Assembly: GCA_029938115.1 (NCBI GenBank) | Contig: JAPYOP010000052.1 | Coordinates: 1-32,161 of the forward strand | DNA length: 32,161 bases | Direction: 5' to 3' | Source: Colwellia sp. | Lineage (GTDB): Bacteria > Pseudomonadota > Gammaproteobacteria > Enterobacterales > Alteromonadaceae | Part shown: piece after piece, positions 16,220 to 24,280 of the stretch | Layout: each line of letters opens with the position of its first letter | How positions within the stretch are numbered: position 1 is the first letter of the stretch | Translations under genes and position numbers: made by a program | The notes under the pieces: model-generated | What the model was told of the DNA's origin: nothing | Databases searched by the model: none | Seen by the model: the letters and a program-made list of their open reading frames with translations, nothing else

Positions 16220-17572
16220 CTACTCAAAAACAATAGTAAAAACGGCACCTGAAAGTACATTTGAGTTACCAATAAATAGTTGACCTTGGTAACTATTAAC
16301 AAGATCATTAACAATAGCCAAACCAATACCGTGTCCTGCTTGATAAGTATCAGCACGACCACCACGAGATAGAATAATGGCTTGTTGCGATTCATCTATA
16401 CCTTCACCATCATCAGCAATTTCAATGACTAATTTTTTATTTTTCATAGCAACATTTATCGAAATATTTTGCTGAGCAGTTTTACAAGCGTTATCTAAAA
16501 TATTGCCTAAAATCTCCATTAAATCGGCTTCATCACCTTTAAATATTGCCTTAGAGTTAACATCCACTGTAAAGGACAAGTTTTTATCCTGATATATTTT
16601 AGCTAAGGTTGTTGTAAGTTTATCGACAACTTGATTGACCGAAACCCCCAAATGCCAAGAAGACTGAGCTGCACTTTGCGCTCTTTTTAACTGATGCTCA
16701 ATAATTTGATTAATGCGTTGGAGTTGCTCCATTGAACTAACAGAAATACCTGTTTGACTTTGAATTACAGCAAGAGGATTTTTAAGGCTGTGCGCTAAAT
16801 CAGACAATGCATTACGATAGCGTTTACGTTGATTTTCCTCAGTTATTAATAATGCATTCAATTGCTTAGTAACTTGCTGTAGTTCAAGCGGATAATTTTC
16901 ACTTAACGAATTCCCTAGCCCTTTTTCTATTGTTTTAAGTTCTTTAGTTAATAAAGATAAAGGCTTTAATGTCCATAACAGCCAAACTATTTGCACAAAA
17001 ACAAACACAACCATCAACACCAATAACCATATCCAAAGTTTTTGCCTAAAGCCATTAAGTGCACTCAAAAATTCTTGTTGATCCTTAATAAGGTGCAACG
17101 TGATGGGAAAAGCTTGTCCTTTATCAGAAAAGCTTGCGCTAAAACTATAAAGTAAATGTTCGCTACCTGCTAAATCAATTTTAGAAAACTGAGTTTTACC
17201 AACATTAGGAGACGGTAAAGATGAAGGTAACAACATAGCTAATAGCGATTGTGACTGCCATAACGCTTGACTTGGTTCCTGCTGTTCTGTTTGTTCTAAC
17301 TGCTCAATATTAAGCAATGGAGTTATTAAGGCGTACAATCCTGATTGGCTAACATTAAATTGGTTTTCTAACAGCAACTCGGGCATTAACAATTGACCCT
17401 TTTCAACTTCTGCAACCGTGAAAATTGAATAACTGTAAGCCTTTAACTCATTTTTCATTCCTTGACTCAGTTGCTGTTCAAACGCATTAGTTAAAGTAAA
17501 ACCAATAATCGGCAACATCACTACGGTCATCACTAAAGTACTTAATAGCAGCCTGACTTTTAAGGAATTCAT
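16220..17572 (-). CDS. PhoQ-like sensor histidine kinase
   Basis: This 450-residue inner-membrane kinase has two membrane helices (about 7-29 and 179-200) framing a periplasmic sensor of about 150 residues. A HAMP-like linker follows. The H-box is DLAHSLKNPLAVIQ with phosphoacceptor His261; the HSLK-x-PLAV form, in place of the usual HELRTPL, is typical of PhoQ. The ATP-binding domain shows LGNILDNACKTA (N box), DDGEGID (G1) and GHGIGLAIV (G2). PhoQ senses divalent cations, acid or cationic peptides in enterics; the signal here is unknown and the acidic patch of enteric PhoQ is not evident. It overlaps the response-regulator stop by 4 bp (ATGA), so the pair is translationally coupled. Confidence 0.92.
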   Translation of the reverse strand: MNSLKVRLLLSTLVMTVVMLPIIGFTLTNAFEQQLSQGMKNELKAYSYSIFTVAEVEKGQLLMPELLLENQFNVSQSGLYALITPLLNIEQLEQTEQQEPSQALWQSQSLLAMLLPSSLPSPNVGKTQFSKIDLAGSEHLLYSFSASFSDKGQAFPITLHLIKDQQEFLSALNGFRQKLWIWLLVLMVVFVFVQIVWLLWTLKPLSLLTKELKTIEKGLGNSLSENYPLELQQVTKQLNALLITEENQRKRYRNALSDLAHSLKNPLAVIQSQTGISVSSMEQLQRINQIIEHQLKRAQSAAQSSWHLGVSVNQVVDKLTTTLAKIYQDKNLSFTVDVNSKAIFKGDEADLMEILGNILDNACKTAQQNISINVAMKNKKLVIEIADDGEGIDESQQAIILSRGGRADTYQAGHGIGLAIVNDLVNSYQGQLFIGNSNVLSGAVFTIVFE

Positions 17573-18249
17573 CCGACAGTTAGTCGCTTTAATTTATAAC
17601 CATGACCACGCAATGTTTCGATGAATCCATATTCATTATTAGGATCTAATTTTTTCCTTAACCTACGAATAAAAACTTCAATAACGTTAGAGTCTAGATC
17701 AAAGCCTTGATCATAAATATGCTCCGTTAAAGTCGCTTTTGAAGTTACTTCATCAAGGTGCAACATCATATACTCAAGCAGTTTATATTCCGAACTACTA
17801 AGCTTTATGGCCTGGTTGTTAACCTCAACTTGCAAGCTTTTAGTATTAAGCGTTAATGGACCATTTTTTATTAAAGGACTTGCCTGCCCTACTGATCGTC
17901 TAATAAGGGCATTTAAGCGAGCAAGCAGCTCTTCTGCTTGAAAGGGCTTAGTTAAATAGTCATCTGCGCCAGCATCTAAGCCGGCAACTTTATCTTGCCA
18001 ACTATCTCTTGCTGTTAAGACTAAAATGGGGAAGTCGATGTTTTTTTCGCGTAATTGCTTAATAACACTAATACCATCAATGATGGGTAAGCCGACATCA
18101 ATAATAGCAGCATCATAAGGGTATTCTTGGCCTTGAAATAAACCGGTTTCACCATCACTGGCTAAATCGACTAAATAATTAGCCGCCATTAAGTGTTTAT
18201 TTAAATTTTGTTGTAAGGCAAGATCATCTTCAATAAGTAACAAGCGCAT
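17569..18249 (-). CDS. PhoP-like response regulator (OmpR class)
   Basis: The 226-residue product has a receiver domain (1-115) with acidic pocket Glu7-Asp8-Asp9, phosphoacceptor Asp51 in AIIDVGLP, and Lys101 in TKPF, then an OmpR-type winged helix (about 130-224: SSSEYKLLEYMM, SNVIEVFIRRLRKKLD, IETLRGHGYKL). LTARDSWQDKV-x-GL-x-AGADDY is closest to PhoP among enterobacterial regulators. It lies 2 bp after the PepSY stop and overlaps the kinase gene by 4 bp. OmpR-class regulators bind tandem half-sites with 11-bp spacing; three such boxes sit upstream of this operon, the divergent surface protein and the DUF3300 gene, and are its most likely targets (inference). Confidence 0.93.
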   Translation of the reverse strand: MRLLLIEDDLALQQNLNKHLMAANYLVDLASDGETGLFQGQEYPYDAAIIDVGLPIIDGISVIKQLREKNIDFPILVLTARDSWQDKVAGLDAGADDYLTKPFQAEELLARLNALIRRSVGQASPLIKNGPLTLNTKSLQVEVNNQAIKLSSSEYKLLEYMMLHLDEVTSKATLTEHIYDQGFDLDSNVIEVFIRRLRKKLDPNNEYGFIETLRGHGYKLKRLTVG

Positions 18250-18251
18250 AA

Positions 18252-18545
18252 TTAATTACCACCACTAACTCGACCTGTTTTTGCATCAACATAAACAGAG
18301 ACGATATTACCATCCGCTTTAATTAACTTAACGCGATAACCAGACTTTTGTTTTTGTACTTTGAGTACCTTGCCACCAAAACGACTTTTAACCATTTGTG
18401 CCGCTTGCCTGCTGCTTTTAACTCTCAACTGCGCATTAGCTTGCTGATTAGTTTTAATTGCATTTGTTGCCGATACAAAACGTCCCTGAGCAACAAAGCT
18501 CATAGAGAGTGTGATAGCAAAAAGAAAAACTAAAGCAAATTTCAT
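18252..18545 (-). CDS. Small periplasmic PepSY domain protein
   Basis: This 97-residue protein has a signal peptide (MKFALVFLFAITLSMSFVAQG) and one PepSY domain: SSRQAAQMVKSRFGGKVLKVQKQKSGYRVKLIKADGNIVSVYVDAKTGRV. PepSY proteins next to two-component systems are thought to bind or inhibit a periplasmic partner, and here it may tune the sensor. It is the first gene of a PepSY-regulator-kinase operon, 2 bp ahead of the response regulator. Upstream lies a MITE-like insertion and, beyond it, regulator boxes. Confidence 0.88.
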   Translation of the reverse strand: MKFALVFLFAITLSMSFVAQGRFVSATNAIKTNQQANAQLRVKSSRQAAQMVKSRFGGKVLKVQKQKSGYRVKLIKADGNIVSVYVDAKTGRVSGGN

Positions 18546-18590
18546 CGTTGTTCCAAGTAATAGTGTATTGCAAATATAAATAGCTATAGC

Positions 18591-18753
18591 TTATACCAAT
18601 TAAATTAATTAATGGAGCAATTTTTAATGAGCATAAATGTTCAAAAACAAGGCGCTTTATTGAGTAATAGCCGGCTATTAGGAATGAAAGCAATGATGTT
18701 ATTGGAGATATAGACCATTTAAAAAGATCACTGAGTTGGTTTAATTGGTATTA
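18591..18753. mobile_element. MITE-like element with terminal inverted repeats
   Basis: A 163-bp AT-rich stretch is bounded by ATACCAATTAAA (18593-18604) and its exact complement TTTAATTGGTAT (18740-18751), with no reading frame inside. The ends and the internal phrase around 18643-18700 resemble, from memory, repeated non-coding elements common in Colwellia-type genomes. It sits in the 357-bp gap between the PepSY operon and the divergent surface-protein gene; the rest of that gap holds the two regulator boxes. Confidence 0.6.
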
Positions 18754-18777
18754 TTTAAAATTATAGTCCTTAGCAAC

Positions 18778-18793
18778 TGAATATAAGCTGAAC
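18778..18793 (+). promoter_or_regulatory. Direct-repeat regulator box (PhoP-box-like), copy b
   Basis: TGAATATAAGCTGAAC has TGAA repeated with 11-bp period. It lies 110 bp before the surface-protein start and just outside the MITE-like element. Confidence 0.5.
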
Positions 18794-18834
18794 ATGTTTA
18801 TAAAGCTAAAATGATGCCTATTGCATTAATAAGT

Positions 18835-18850
18835 GTTCAGCTTGCATTCA
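18835..18850 (-). promoter_or_regulatory. Direct-repeat regulator box (PhoP-box-like), copy c
   Basis: On the minus strand this reads TGAATGCAAGCTGAAC, the same box in inverse orientation to copy b, 41 bp away and 52 bp before the surface-protein start. Confidence 0.5.
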
Positions 18851-18902
18851 TCTTTATTGCGTTTTAATAGCAACAACAAATAACGCTAGTTAAGGATGTA
18901 CC

Positions 18903-19751
18903 ATGTTGATAATCAAGAACGCCAGCAGAACTGCCAACTTAAACTCACTCACAAAATCACTTCTAGTTATAGTTTTTAGCTGGCTATATTGTATCCAAGA
19001 TGCCGCAAGTGAAGAAATGACTAAGCAATATTCAATTTCACAAGGAGCCGTTAAAAAAGATCTCAACGACCAACAACGAAAAACAATTATTGAGAAAATT
19101 AGACACGCCGATGTGCCAGATCAGCTTAACGGTGTAGCTACAGCGAAAACAAGAGTTGAAATGATTAAGGAGCAAAGTTCAATAATAAATGGCTTGCAAA
19201 ATAACGAGCACACACAAAGCAATAATTATTCAAATTCTAGCCAAGATTATTCTGCTGACTTTGCTATTTATGGCGCAACAAGTTTTTTGCAAGATGATTA
19301 TGATAACGATAGTTTTTATCAAACGTTTACTGTGGCTTTTGATGCTGATATTTATAGTTATACCGAAAATCAATTGGGTGAAGTTTACGCTTTACTGTAT
19401 ATCAGCAAGAATGGCGGCCCTTGGACACATTACTTCACTACGAATAGTTTTATTATTGAAGGTGATTCAGAATTAGATGAGTATGAAGTCATTACTACTT
19501 TTTTGTCTGGCTATTCTAGTGATTATTACGATGTTTTAATAGATTTATACCAAGTTGGCTACAGCGGTATTGTTGCAAGTTACAGCTCAGATGACAGTAA
19601 TGCTTTATATGCATTACCACTAGAAAGCGCTGATTATGACGAACCTTATGCAGAGACTTATATTGAAGTAGTGGAAACGAGCGGAGGAAGTATTTATTGG
19701 TTAATGTTGTTAAGTATAAGTGCTTATTTACTTCGTATAAAAATTGCATAA
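18903..19751 (+). CDS. Choice-of-anchor-H-like surface protein with GlyGly-CTERM-like tail
   Basis: The 282-residue product has a signal peptide (hydrophobic core about 18-34), an Asn/Ser-rich linker (about 95-115), and a domain of about 120 residues (SADFAIYGATSFLQDDYDNDSFYQTFTVAFDADI..., SYSSDDSNALYALPLESADYDEPYAETY) of the kind called choice-of-anchor H. It ends with a tripartite sorting signal: SGGS at 260-263, a hydrophobic helix, and basic residues (RIKIA). Family knowledge: GlyGly-CTERM tails are cut by rhombosortase and the protein is released or anchored through type II secretion. Neither is encoded here. The domain is acidic and rich in Asp and Tyr. AAGGATG is a good ribosome site. 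It is divergent from the PhoPQ-like operon and shares regulator boxes with it. Confidence 0.75.
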   Translation: MLIIKNASRTANLNSLTKSLLVIVFSWLYCIQDAASEEMTKQYSISQGAVKKDLNDQQRKTIIEKIRHADVPDQLNGVATAKTRVEMIKEQSSIINGLQNNEHTQSNNYSNSSQDYSADFAIYGATSFLQDDYDNDSFYQTFTVAFDADIYSYTENQLGEVYALLYISKNGGPWTHYFTTNSFIIEGDSELDEYEVITTFLSGYSSDYYDVLIDLYQVGYSGIVASYSSDDSNALYALPLESADYDEPYAETYIEVVETSGGSIYWLMLLSISAYLLRIKIA

Positions 19752-19792
19752 AAACGAAATTTTGGTAAAAAATCATGTTAATAAATATATAA

Positions 19793-19822
19793 AAGCCACA
19801 AAGAGAAATCTCTTTGTGGCTT
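19793..19822. terminator. Bidirectional rho-independent terminator
   Basis: A perfect 14-bp inverted repeat (left arm AAGCCACAAAGAGA) is flanked by T-rich sequence on the plus strand (ATTTTATTTTTATTTTT) and by TTTTATATATTTATT on the minus strand. It sits between the convergent surface-protein and dnaJ genes and should end both transcripts. Confidence 0.88.
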
Positions 19823-19863
19823 ATTTTATTTTTATTTTTATTTAAAGTTTAATAATTGCTGTT

Positions 19864-21000
19864 TTAGCTCTTTAAATCATCGAAAAAGTTTTTCACACCA
19901 TCAAAAAAGCCGGTCTCTTTCGGGCTGTGCTTTTTACTGCTTTTACCCATTTTTTCTTCTAATTGACGTAATAAGTCGGCTTGATCACCTGATAAATTAA
20001 CCGGCGTTTCGAGTACAACTTTACACATTAAATCACCCGTAGATGAACTACGTACTGACTTAACACCTTTTCCACGTAAGCGGAACATTTTGCCCGTTTG
20101 CGTTTCTTTAGGCACTTTAAGTTTAACTTTACCACCTAGGGTTGGCACTTCAATCTCACCGCCTAGCGCTGCGGTAACAAAACTAATAGGTACTTCACAG
20201 TACAAATGGTTTTCATCGCGGACAAAGATTTTATGATCGCGCACATTTACTTGCACGTACAAATCACCAGCAGGGGCGCCATGTTCACCCGCTTCACCTT
20301 CACCAGATAAACGAATTCTATCGCCAGTATCCACACCTGGTGGGATTTTCACAGATAGGGTTTTAGTTTTTTCAACTCTGCCTTGACCGCGACAAGAAGG
20401 ACATGGTGAACTGATCACTTTACCTTTGCCGCTACAAGTAGGACAGGTTTGTTGTACCGCAAATAAACCCTGACGCATTTGTACCTGACCATGGCCATGA
20501 CAAGTTGCACAAGTTTTAGCCGACGTACCTTTTTTAGCACCTGAGCCATCACATGGATCACAGCCAACAAAAGTCGGCACTTTAATTTCTAAGCTTTTGC
20601 CTTTAACAGCATCTTCAAGATTTAACTCTACGTTATAACGTAAATCTGAACCGCGTTGTGCACGTGATTGACGACCACCGCGACCGCGACCGCCACCAAA
20701 AATATCACCAAAAATATCGCCAAAAGCATCGCCAAAGTCACCATGACCATGTCCGCCACCACCATGACCACCTTGTTCAAAAGCAGCATGTCCGTATTGA
20801 TCATACGCCGCGCGCTTTTGATCATCTTTTAAGATTTCATAAGCTTCTTTAATTTCTTTAAAAGTTTCTTCTTTTGCTTTATCACCTTGAGTTCGGTCAG
20901 GATGATACTTCATCGCCAACTTTTTATAGGCTTTTTTGATTTCTTTTTCTTCAGCACTTTTTGAAACACTAAGTGTTTCATAATAATCACGTTTTGACAT
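19864..21000 (-). CDS. dnaJ: Chaperone DnaJ (Hsp40)
   Basis: DnaJ delivers unfolded clients to DnaK and stimulates its ATPase. The product is 378 residues from the ATG at 21000 ([10 protein letters not shown]); an upstream in-frame extension to 21057 runs into a repeat and is rejected. Domains in order: J domain with HPD ([10 protein letters not shown]), a Gly/Phe-rich linker with [15 protein letters not shown], four zinc-binding CxxCxGxG repeats ([32 protein letters not shown]), and the C-terminal client-binding and dimerisation part. It follows dnaK on the same strand after 281 bp; no sigma-32 promoter is evident in that gap, so it may be read through from dnaK. Confidence 0.98.
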   Translation of the reverse strand: MSKRDYYETLSVSKSAEEKEIKKAYKKLAMKYHPDRTQGDKAKEETFKEIKEAYEILKDDQKRAAYDQYGHAAFEQGGHGGGGHGHGDFGDAFGDIFGDIFGGGRGRGGRQSRAQRGSDLRYNVELNLEDAVKGKSLEIKVPTFVGCDPCDGSGAKKGTSAKTCATCHGHGQVQMRQGLFAVQQTCPTCSGKGKVISSPCPSCRGQGRVEKTKTLSVKIPPGVDTGDRIRLSGEGEAGEHGAPAGDLYVQVNVRDHKIFVRDENHLYCEVPISFVTAALGGEIEVPTLGGKVKLKVPKETQTGKMFRLRGKGVKSVRSSSTGDLMCKVVLETPVNLSGDQADLLRQLEEKMGKSSKKHSPKETGFFDGVKNFFDDLKS

Positions 21001-21037
21001 AATGATTTCTTTTGCTCTCGATTGATATGATACGGGC

Positions 21038-21071
21038 TTTGTCGCGCCTCGTTTCACTCGGGACGACCTAC
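21038..21071. repeat. REP-like interspersed repeat, copy 2
   Basis: On the minus strand this begins GTAGGTCG and ends GCGACAAA, matching the ends of the repeat at 5590-5624 with a diverged centre. It lies just upstream of dnaJ. Confidence 0.45.
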
Positions 21072-21187
21072 ATTTAAACGCTATGTTTATAACGTAAGAA
21101 GCGCCGATAATAATCAGCGCTTTAATTTTACCAGACTAAATAAAATTTAATCAATTTTGTTGAAGCTAGTTCGTTCTAGGTCAAGGC

Positions 21188-21237
21188 GAACGCGCGGAGC
21201 CTATTTACTTATAATAAGTATCTAGGTGAGCACGTTC
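21188..21237. repeat. Hairpin-forming intergenic repeat downstream of dnaK
   Basis: GAACG and CGTTC flank an inner imperfect stem, CCTATTTACTTA against TAAGTATCTAGG (10 of 12 paired) around TAA. Together they make a long hairpin in the dnaK-dnaJ gap. The phrasing (GGTCAAGGCGAACG... and CGGGCATTGAGCGAAAT alongside) is that of interspersed repeats seen in Colwellia-type genomes, from memory. It may attenuate read-through from dnaK to dnaJ. Confidence 0.5.
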
Positions 21238-21281
21238 AACGCGGGCATTGAGCGAAATAGCAATAACAAGATGATTAAAAA

Positions 21282-23207
21282 CTACTTATCGTCCTCTTTA
21301 ACTTCTTCAAACTCAGCATCTACTACGTCGTCTGCAGGAGCGCCAGCATCTGTTGCTTGCTCTGCACCTTCAGGAGCGGCTTGAGCTTGTTCTTTAGCTT
21401 GAGCAATTTCCATTAACTTAGCTGATGCTTCCATTAGCGCTTGAGTTTTTGCATCAATCGCTTCTTTGTCATCCCCCTTAACAGCTTCTTCAAGCTCAGT
21501 TAATGCTGCTTCAATTTTTTCTTTATCTTCACTAGGTAAGTCATCGCCAGCTTCTTCAACTTGCTTACGAGTAGCGTGAATCATGCCATCTGCTTGGTTA
21601 CGCGCAGTTACCAACTCTTCAAATTTAGCATCGGCTTCAGCATTAGCTTCTGCGTCATTTACCATTTGTTCTACTTCTTCATCTGATAAACCAGATGAAG
21701 CTTTGATAGTGATTTTTTGCTCTTTACCTGTATTTTTATCTTTAGCCGTAACATGCAAGATACCATCAGCATCAATATCAAATGTTACTTCAATTTGCGG
21801 CGTACCACGTGGTGCAGCATCAATACCTTCAAGGTTAAATTGACCTAAAGACTTGTTCGCGCTAGCTTGCTTGCGCTCACCTTGACAAACATGCACAGTT
21901 ACCGCAGCTTGATTATCATCAGCCGTTGAGAAAGTTTGAGATTGCTTGGTTGGGATAGTAGTGTTTTTATCGATAACTTTAGTCATCACACCGCCCATGG
22001 TTTCAATACCTAATGATAATGGCGTAACATCAAGAAGAAGTACGTCAGTTACATCACCAGAAAGAACACCCGCTTGAATAGCCGCACCAGAAGCTACCGC
22101 TTCATCTGGGTTAACATCTTTACGTGGCTCTTTACCAAAGAAATCAGTTACTGTTTTTTGCACTAGTGGCATACGTGATTGACCACCAACTAAAATAACA
22201 TCATCAATGTCACTAGTTGATAAGTCAGCATCTTTAAGCGCTACTTTAAGTGGCTCTAATGTTGCCTTAACCATATCTTCAACTAAAGACTCTAATTTTG
22301 CTCGAGTAACTTTAATGTTCATATGCTTAGGGCCTGAACCATCAGCAGTGATGTAAGGTAAGTTAACATCTGTTTGTTGCGCTGAAGAAAGCTCACATTT
22401 AGCTTTTTCTGCAGCTTCTTTAAGACGTTGCATCGCTAATGGATCAGACGTTAAATCCATACCTTGGTCTTTTTTGAATTCAGCTACAAGATAGTTAATT
22501 AAACGGTTATCAAAATCTTCACCACCTAAGTGAGTGTCACCGTTAGTCGCTAATACTTCAAAAGTGTGTTCGCCGTCCATTTCATCAATTTCAATAATTG
22601 AGATATCAAACGTACCGCCACCTAAATCGTAAACTGCAACAACTTTGTCGCCTTCTTGTTTGTCCATACCGTATGCAAGTGCAGCAGCTGTTGGCTCGTT
22701 GATAATACGTTTAACATCAAGACCAGCAATGCGGCCAGCATCTTTAGTTGCTTGACGTTGTGAATCGTTAAAGTAAGCAGGAACAGTAATTACTGCTTCA
22801 CTTACTGTTTCACCAAGGAAATCTTCTGCTGTTTTTTTCATTTTCTTTAAAACTTCAGCAGATACTTGTGGTGGCGCAATTTTTTCGCCTTTAACTTCAA
22901 CCCAAGCATCACCGTTGTCTGCTTTAACAATACCAAAAGGCATTATTTCAATATCACGCTGTGTTTCTTTATCTTCAAAACGACGACCAATTAAACGCTT
23001 AATAGCGAATAAAGTATTTTCAGGGTTAGTCACTGATTGACGTTTAGCAGGTTGACCTACTAATGTTTCGCCCTCAGCTGTATAGCCAATGATTGAAGGC
23101 GTTGTTCTATCGCCTTCTGCATTTTCAATAACACGTACACTGTCGCCGTCTAATACAGCAACACATGAGTTAGTTGTTCCTAGGTCAATACCGATTATTT
23201 TGCCCAT
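21282..23207 (-). CDS. dnaK: Chaperone DnaK (Hsp70)
   Basis: DnaK is the ATP-driven Hsp70 that holds and refolds client proteins with DnaJ and GrpE, and controls sigma-32 stability. The 641-residue product is full length. Visible are the phosphate loop [31 protein letters not shown], the [14 protein letters not shown] segment, [13 protein letters not shown], the linker [18 protein letters not shown], and an acidic C-terminus ending EEVKEDDK. The ATG at 23207 is preceded by GGGAGC-type ribosome site sequence. A sigma-32-type promoter lies at 23281-23308. Confidence 0.99.
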   Translation of the reverse strand: MGKIIGIDLGTTNSCVAVLDGDSVRVIENAEGDRTTPSIIGYTAEGETLVGQPAKRQSVTNPENTLFAIKRLIGRRFEDKETQRDIEIMPFGIVKADNGDAWVEVKGEKIAPPQVSAEVLKKMKKTAEDFLGETVSEAVITVPAYFNDSQRQATKDAGRIAGLDVKRIINEPTAAALAYGMDKQEGDKVVAVYDLGGGTFDISIIEIDEMDGEHTFEVLATNGDTHLGGEDFDNRLINYLVAEFKKDQGMDLTSDPLAMQRLKEAAEKAKCELSSAQQTDVNLPYITADGSGPKHMNIKVTRAKLESLVEDMVKATLEPLKVALKDADLSTSDIDDVILVGGQSRMPLVQKTVTDFFGKEPRKDVNPDEAVASGAAIQAGVLSGDVTDVLLLDVTPLSLGIETMGGVMTKVIDKNTTIPTKQSQTFSTADDNQAAVTVHVCQGERKQASANKSLGQFNLEGIDAAPRGTPQIEVTFDIDADGILHVTAKDKNTGKEQKITIKASSGLSDEEVEQMVNDAEANAEADAKFEELVTARNQADGMIHATRKQVEEAGDDLPSEDKEKIEAALTELEEAVKGDDKEAIDAKTQALMEASAKLMEIAQAKEQAQAAPEGAEQATDAGAPADDVVDAEFEEVKEDDK

Positions 23208-23280
23208 CTTGGGAGCTCCTATTCATTACTTCTACTTGAAAAGTTCGTAAAAGTTTAAAGTTAATTTGTTGTTGATTAGT

Positions 23281-23308
23281 AAGTGGGGTCAGCAAAATGC
23301 TTTTCAAT
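23281..23308 (-). promoter_or_regulatory. Sigma-32-type heat-shock promoter of dnaK
   Basis: On the minus strand, ATTGAA (23308-23303), a 14-nt spacer, then CCCCACTT (23288-23281). This is close to the heat-shock consensus CTTGAA / CCCCATNT. The leader to the dnaK ATG would be about 65 nt. Confidence 0.75.
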
Positions 23309-23361
23309 GGAACAATTTAAAAAATGTTACAATTAATTGAAATAAATCTAAAAATTGAGTT

Positions 23362-23387
23362 AAAAAAACCAGACAATTGTCTGGTTT
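23362..23387 (-). terminator. Rho-independent terminator after grpE
   Basis: The stem AAACCAGAC / GTCTGGTTT (9 bp, loop AATT, 23366-23387) is followed on the minus strand by a run of seven T (overlapping the stem end). It lies 60 bp downstream of the grpE stop, separating grpE from the dnaK promoter. Confidence 0.88.
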
Positions 23388-23446
23388 AATATTTCAAATG
23401 CTATAAATGCTATGAATAGCATTACAACAATAAGCTGAGTTTGCTA

Positions 23447-24097
23447 TTACGCTTTGGTATCAATTACCGGTGCAGCCTTCGATACCATCACCATAGCAGG
23501 TCGAATTAAACGACCATTTAACTCGTAACCTTTTTGCATAACAGCAATAACCGTATTCGGTGCCACATCAGGTACTTCCTGCATGGACATAGCTTGGTGC
23601 AATTCTGGATTAAACGGTTGATCTTGCGGATCTACGGCTTTAACACCAAATTTTTCTAATGAAGCAGTTAGGCCTTGCAGGGTTAATTCAATCCCTTCAA
23701 TTACACCTTTTTTACTTTCATCTTCTTTGTCAATACTTTGCAATGCACGCTCTAAGTTATCAACCGTTGTTAACATTTCAGCCGCAAATTTTTCTAAAGC
23801 AAATTTACGAGCCTTTTCTACATCTTGTGCAGCGCGGCGACGAATATTATCAACTTCCGCTTTAGCACGAATTACTGAATCTTTTTGATCCGCAACCGTA
23901 GCCTGTGCAGTAGCTAATGCTAATTCTAATTCATTTATGCGCTCTTGCTCATCACTAATCACCTCATGGGCATGCTCATGTTGCTCTTCAACTTGCGCCT
24001 CAGCTTCTTGAACTATGTCATTTGCTAAGTCAGCCGCTTGTTGATCAGGTGTTACTTGTTCTTGTGTATTCTTTGATTCAGTTGACTCAGTAGTCAT
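23447..24097 (-). CDS. grpE: Nucleotide exchange factor GrpE
   Basis: GrpE releases ADP from DnaK. From the ATG at 24097 (ribosome site GGAG at good spacing) the product is 216 residues; the frame open four codons upstream lacks a site. An acidic, Gln/Glu-rich N-terminus leads into a long coiled coil (about 45-110, including [29 protein letters not shown]), then the beta-sheet head with [11 protein letters not shown] and [21 protein letters not shown], typical of the family. It has its own heat-shock promoter within a palindrome and its own terminator, so it is a single-gene unit upstream of dnaK. Confidence 0.97.
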   Translation of the reverse strand: MTTESTESKNTQEQVTPDQQAADLANDIVQEAEAQVEEQHEHAHEVISDEQERINELELALATAQATVADQKDSVIRAKAEVDNIRRRAAQDVEKARKFALEKFAAEMLTTVDNLERALQSIDKEDESKKGVIEGIELTLQGLTASLEKFGVKAVDPQDQPFNPELHQAMSMQEVPDVAPNTVIAVMQKGYELNGRLIRPAMVMVSKAAPVIDTKA

Positions 24098-24146
24098 GAA
24101 AAACTCCAATTAAAACTTAATTATTTTACAGTTTAATGTTGCTATT

Positions 24147-24174
24147 AATGGGGACTCACTTGAATGATTCAAGT
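24147..24174 (-). promoter_or_regulatory. Sigma-32-type heat-shock promoter of grpE
   Basis: On the minus strand, CTTGAA (24174-24169), a 14-nt spacer, then CCCCATTA (24154-24147). The -35 is perfect and the -10 matches CCCCATNT at its core. The leader to the ATG at 24097 is about 40 nt. Most of the promoter lies within the inverted repeat at 24151-24183. Confidence 0.85.
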
Positions 24175-24183
24175 GAGTCCCCC
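24151..24183. repeat. Perfect 16-bp inverted repeat over the grpE promoter
   Basis: GGGGACTCACTTGAAT and ATTCAAGTGAGTCCCC flank a single G. There is no T-run on either side, so it is not a terminator. Because of the symmetry, the plus strand also shows CTTGAA, 14 nt, CCCCCTAA pointing toward nadK. Confidence 0.95.
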
Positions 24184-24280
24184 CTAAAAAATAAAAATAT
24201 TTTATCAAATACAAACTTTACAAGCCATCCAAATAGGGGGAAACTTGCTTCAAAGAGATTAAAATCACGAAATTATTGTT

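Noticed and set aside
20628..20852. Reading frames in both directions across the dnaJ Gly/Phe linker
   Set aside because: These are shadows created by the repetitive glycine and histidine codons of dnaJ.
24151..24183. Reading the grpE-side palindrome as a terminator or a CIRCE element
   Set aside because: It lies between divergent genes, has no T-run, and does not match the CIRCE sequence; it coincides with a sigma-32 promoter instead.
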